A stretch of 64,000 nucleotides of DNA, taken from positions 1,302,001-1,366,000 of the forward strand of contig NZ_CP070968.1 in assembly GCF_017086445.1 (NCBI RefSeq), in the 5' to 3' direction. Of the stretch, positions 63,066 through 64,000 are shown piece by piece. Source of the stretch: Brevundimonas fontaquae (GTDB taxonomy: Bacteria > Pseudomonadota > Alphaproteobacteria > Caulobacterales > Caulobacteraceae). The number at the start of each line of letters is the position of its first letter. Within the stretch, counting starts at the first letter, position 1. The notes under the pieces are model-generated. The model did no database searches and was not told the origin of the DNA. It worked only from the letters and a program-made list of their open reading frames with translations. Position numbers and translations under genes: made by a program.

Positions 63066-64000
63066 CTATCGCAACGTGCGGATCGAAACCTTGCCCTGCT
63101 TGTGATGCGGGATGACCACGGCGCGACCGTCGGCGTGCTGGATATTCAGATCGACAACGGCGCCGCCGACTTCCAGGCCGGTGATCTTGAGACGATCCAG
63201 ACCGGCGGGCAGGACCGGGTCAGCGAGATCGACCGTCTCGGTCCAGGCGTCGATCGACAGGCCCAGGGTCGCCTGAAGCATCAGGAAGACCGATCCCGCC
63301 GCCCAGGCCTGGGGCAGGCAGGCGACCGGATAGGCGATGGGCGGCTCGCCCGGCTCACGCGGGAAGCCGCAGAACAGTTCGGGCAGCCGCAGGTGGAAGT
63401 GGGCGGCCGCAGCGTAGATCTCGGCCAGGATTTGCGCGACCGCATCGCGCTCGCCATAGGCGGCCATGCCGGCGGCGGCCATGGCGGTGTCGTGCGGCCA
63501 GACCGAGCCGTTGTGATAGCTCATCGGATTGAAGCGGGCCTGTCCGACCTCCAGGGTGCGGATGCCCCAGCCGGTGCGGAACTCGGCGGTCAGCAGGCGT
63601 TTGGTGACGCGCCGCGCGCGTTCCAGCGACGGCAGGCCGGTGAACAGCAGGTGCCCGGCGTTGGAGGCGATGGCGCGACATTGCTGGCCGTCGCCGTCGA
63701 GGGCCACGGCATAGAAGCCCTCATCTTCCATCCAGAACTTTTCCTCGACCAGCGAGCGGACCTGTTCGGCGCGCATCCGCCATTCGGTCGTGCGATCGTC
63801 GTGCAGGCGCTCGCCCAGATCACCCAGCGCTTTCCAGGCGGCGAAGGCGTAGCCCTGAACCTCCAAAAGCGCGATCGGACCTTTGGGGAAGCGACCGTCG
63901 GCGTGGAAGATGGAATCCTCAGAGTCCTTCCAGCCCTGGTTGGACAGGCCGGTGTCGGCCCCGCGCTGGTAGTCGATCAGGCCGTCATTGTTGCTGTCGC
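63066..64000 (-). CDS. Amylo-alpha-1,6-glucosidase-like protein, C-terminal part
   Basis: The frame remains open to the right edge, so the N-terminus is missing; about 311 residues are visible. It is an (alpha/alpha)6-type glycoside hydrolase with GLSNQGWKDSEDSIFHADG, a catalytic-region pattern of glycogen-debranching-like amylo-alpha-1,6-glucosidases, then MSYHNGSVWPHDTA and the ELFCGFPRE segment with a conserved acid. The internal ATG/TTG starts are not real starts. The enzyme probably acts on alpha-glucans or trehalose/glucosylglycerate-like sugars. Confidence 0.85.
   Translation of the reverse strand, partial: DSNNDGLIDYQRGADTGLSNQGWKDSEDSIFHADGRFPKGPIALLEVQGYAFAAWKALGDLGERLHDDRTTEWRMRAEQVRSLVEEKFWMEDEGFYAVALDGDGQQCRAIASNAGHLLFTGLPSLERARRVTKRLLTAEFRTGWGIRTLEVGQARFNPMSYHNGSVWPHDTAMAAAGMAAYGERDAVAQILAEIYAAAAHFHLRLPELFCGFPREPGEPPIAYPVACLPQAWAAGSVFLMLQATLGLSIDAWTETVDLADPVLPAGLDRLKITGLEVGGAVVDLNIQHADGRAVVIPHHKQGKVSIRTLR

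Overview
The window looks like a chromosomal segment of a high-GC alphaproteobacterium of the order Caulobacterales, most like Brevundimonas. This rests on gene content (a LovK/LovR-type blue-light kinase pair, a DUF1476 zeta-type protein, a long FabH-like ketosynthase, a mutY/DUF721/dsbA/smc neighbourhood) and on a TTAA-N7-TTAA CtrA-type box and a GTTC-N7-GTTC LexA-type box. No 16S rRNA is present, so the genus is an inference. I see no prophage, insertion sequence or CRISPR array. The coding is dense, with many 1-4 nt stop/start overlaps, several non-ATG starts, and dispersed palindromic repeats in intergenic gaps.

Layout. 1-7.5 kb: a partial unknown gene, then purine synthesis genes on the minus strand (purC, purS and purQ, with a PEBP-like gene and an MFS pump between purS and purQ; purB further on), a DUF1476 gene, a fasciclin lipoprotein and a deoxyinosine-type glycosylase. 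7.6-15.7 kb: a frameshifted GST, a lytic transglycosylase, a family-4 uracil-DNA glycosylase, ETF-ubiquinone oxidoreductase, a TPR protein and ispE. 15.8-26.1 kb: glyQ-glyS, ppdK, a small outer-membrane barrel protein, an M48 protease, DoxX and a KAS III enzyme. 26.2-39.5 kb: a KpsC-like capsule Kdo transferase, a CoA-ester lyase/SDR pair, an fRMsr-type reductase, a large subtilisin-type autotransporter, a CAU tRNA, a SIMPL protein, panD and sppA.

39.5-53.4 kb: a peptidoglycan amidase, a RelE/ParE-type toxin-antitoxin pair, rnpB (RNase P RNA), then the division and cell wall (dcw) cluster mraZ-rsmH-ftsL-ftsI-murE-murF-mraY-murD-ftsW-murG. These genes carry peptidoglycan precursor synthesis from UDP-MurNAc-L-Ala-D-Glu through lipid I and lipid II to septal polymerisation. 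The cluster stops at murG; murC, murB, ddl, ftsQ, ftsA and ftsZ are not in the window. 53.4-64 kb: an MscS channel, a small adhesin-E-like protein, smc, two DsbA-like proteins, lovR-lovK, a DUF721/DciA protein, mutY, and a partial amylo-alpha-1,6-glucosidase running off the right edge.

Most notable: (1) the gap before mraZ carries, within 110 bp, a perfect LexA-type box, a perfect CtrA-type box and four CCCA repeats at exact 10-bp spacing that look like an MraZ operator, suggesting joint control of the dcw cluster by DNA damage, cell cycle and MraZ; (2) murD carries in frame a 130-bp palindromic repeat with 30-bp arms differing at one base, plus a second repeat-derived fragment, so selfish or REP-like DNA appears to encode part of an essential enzyme.
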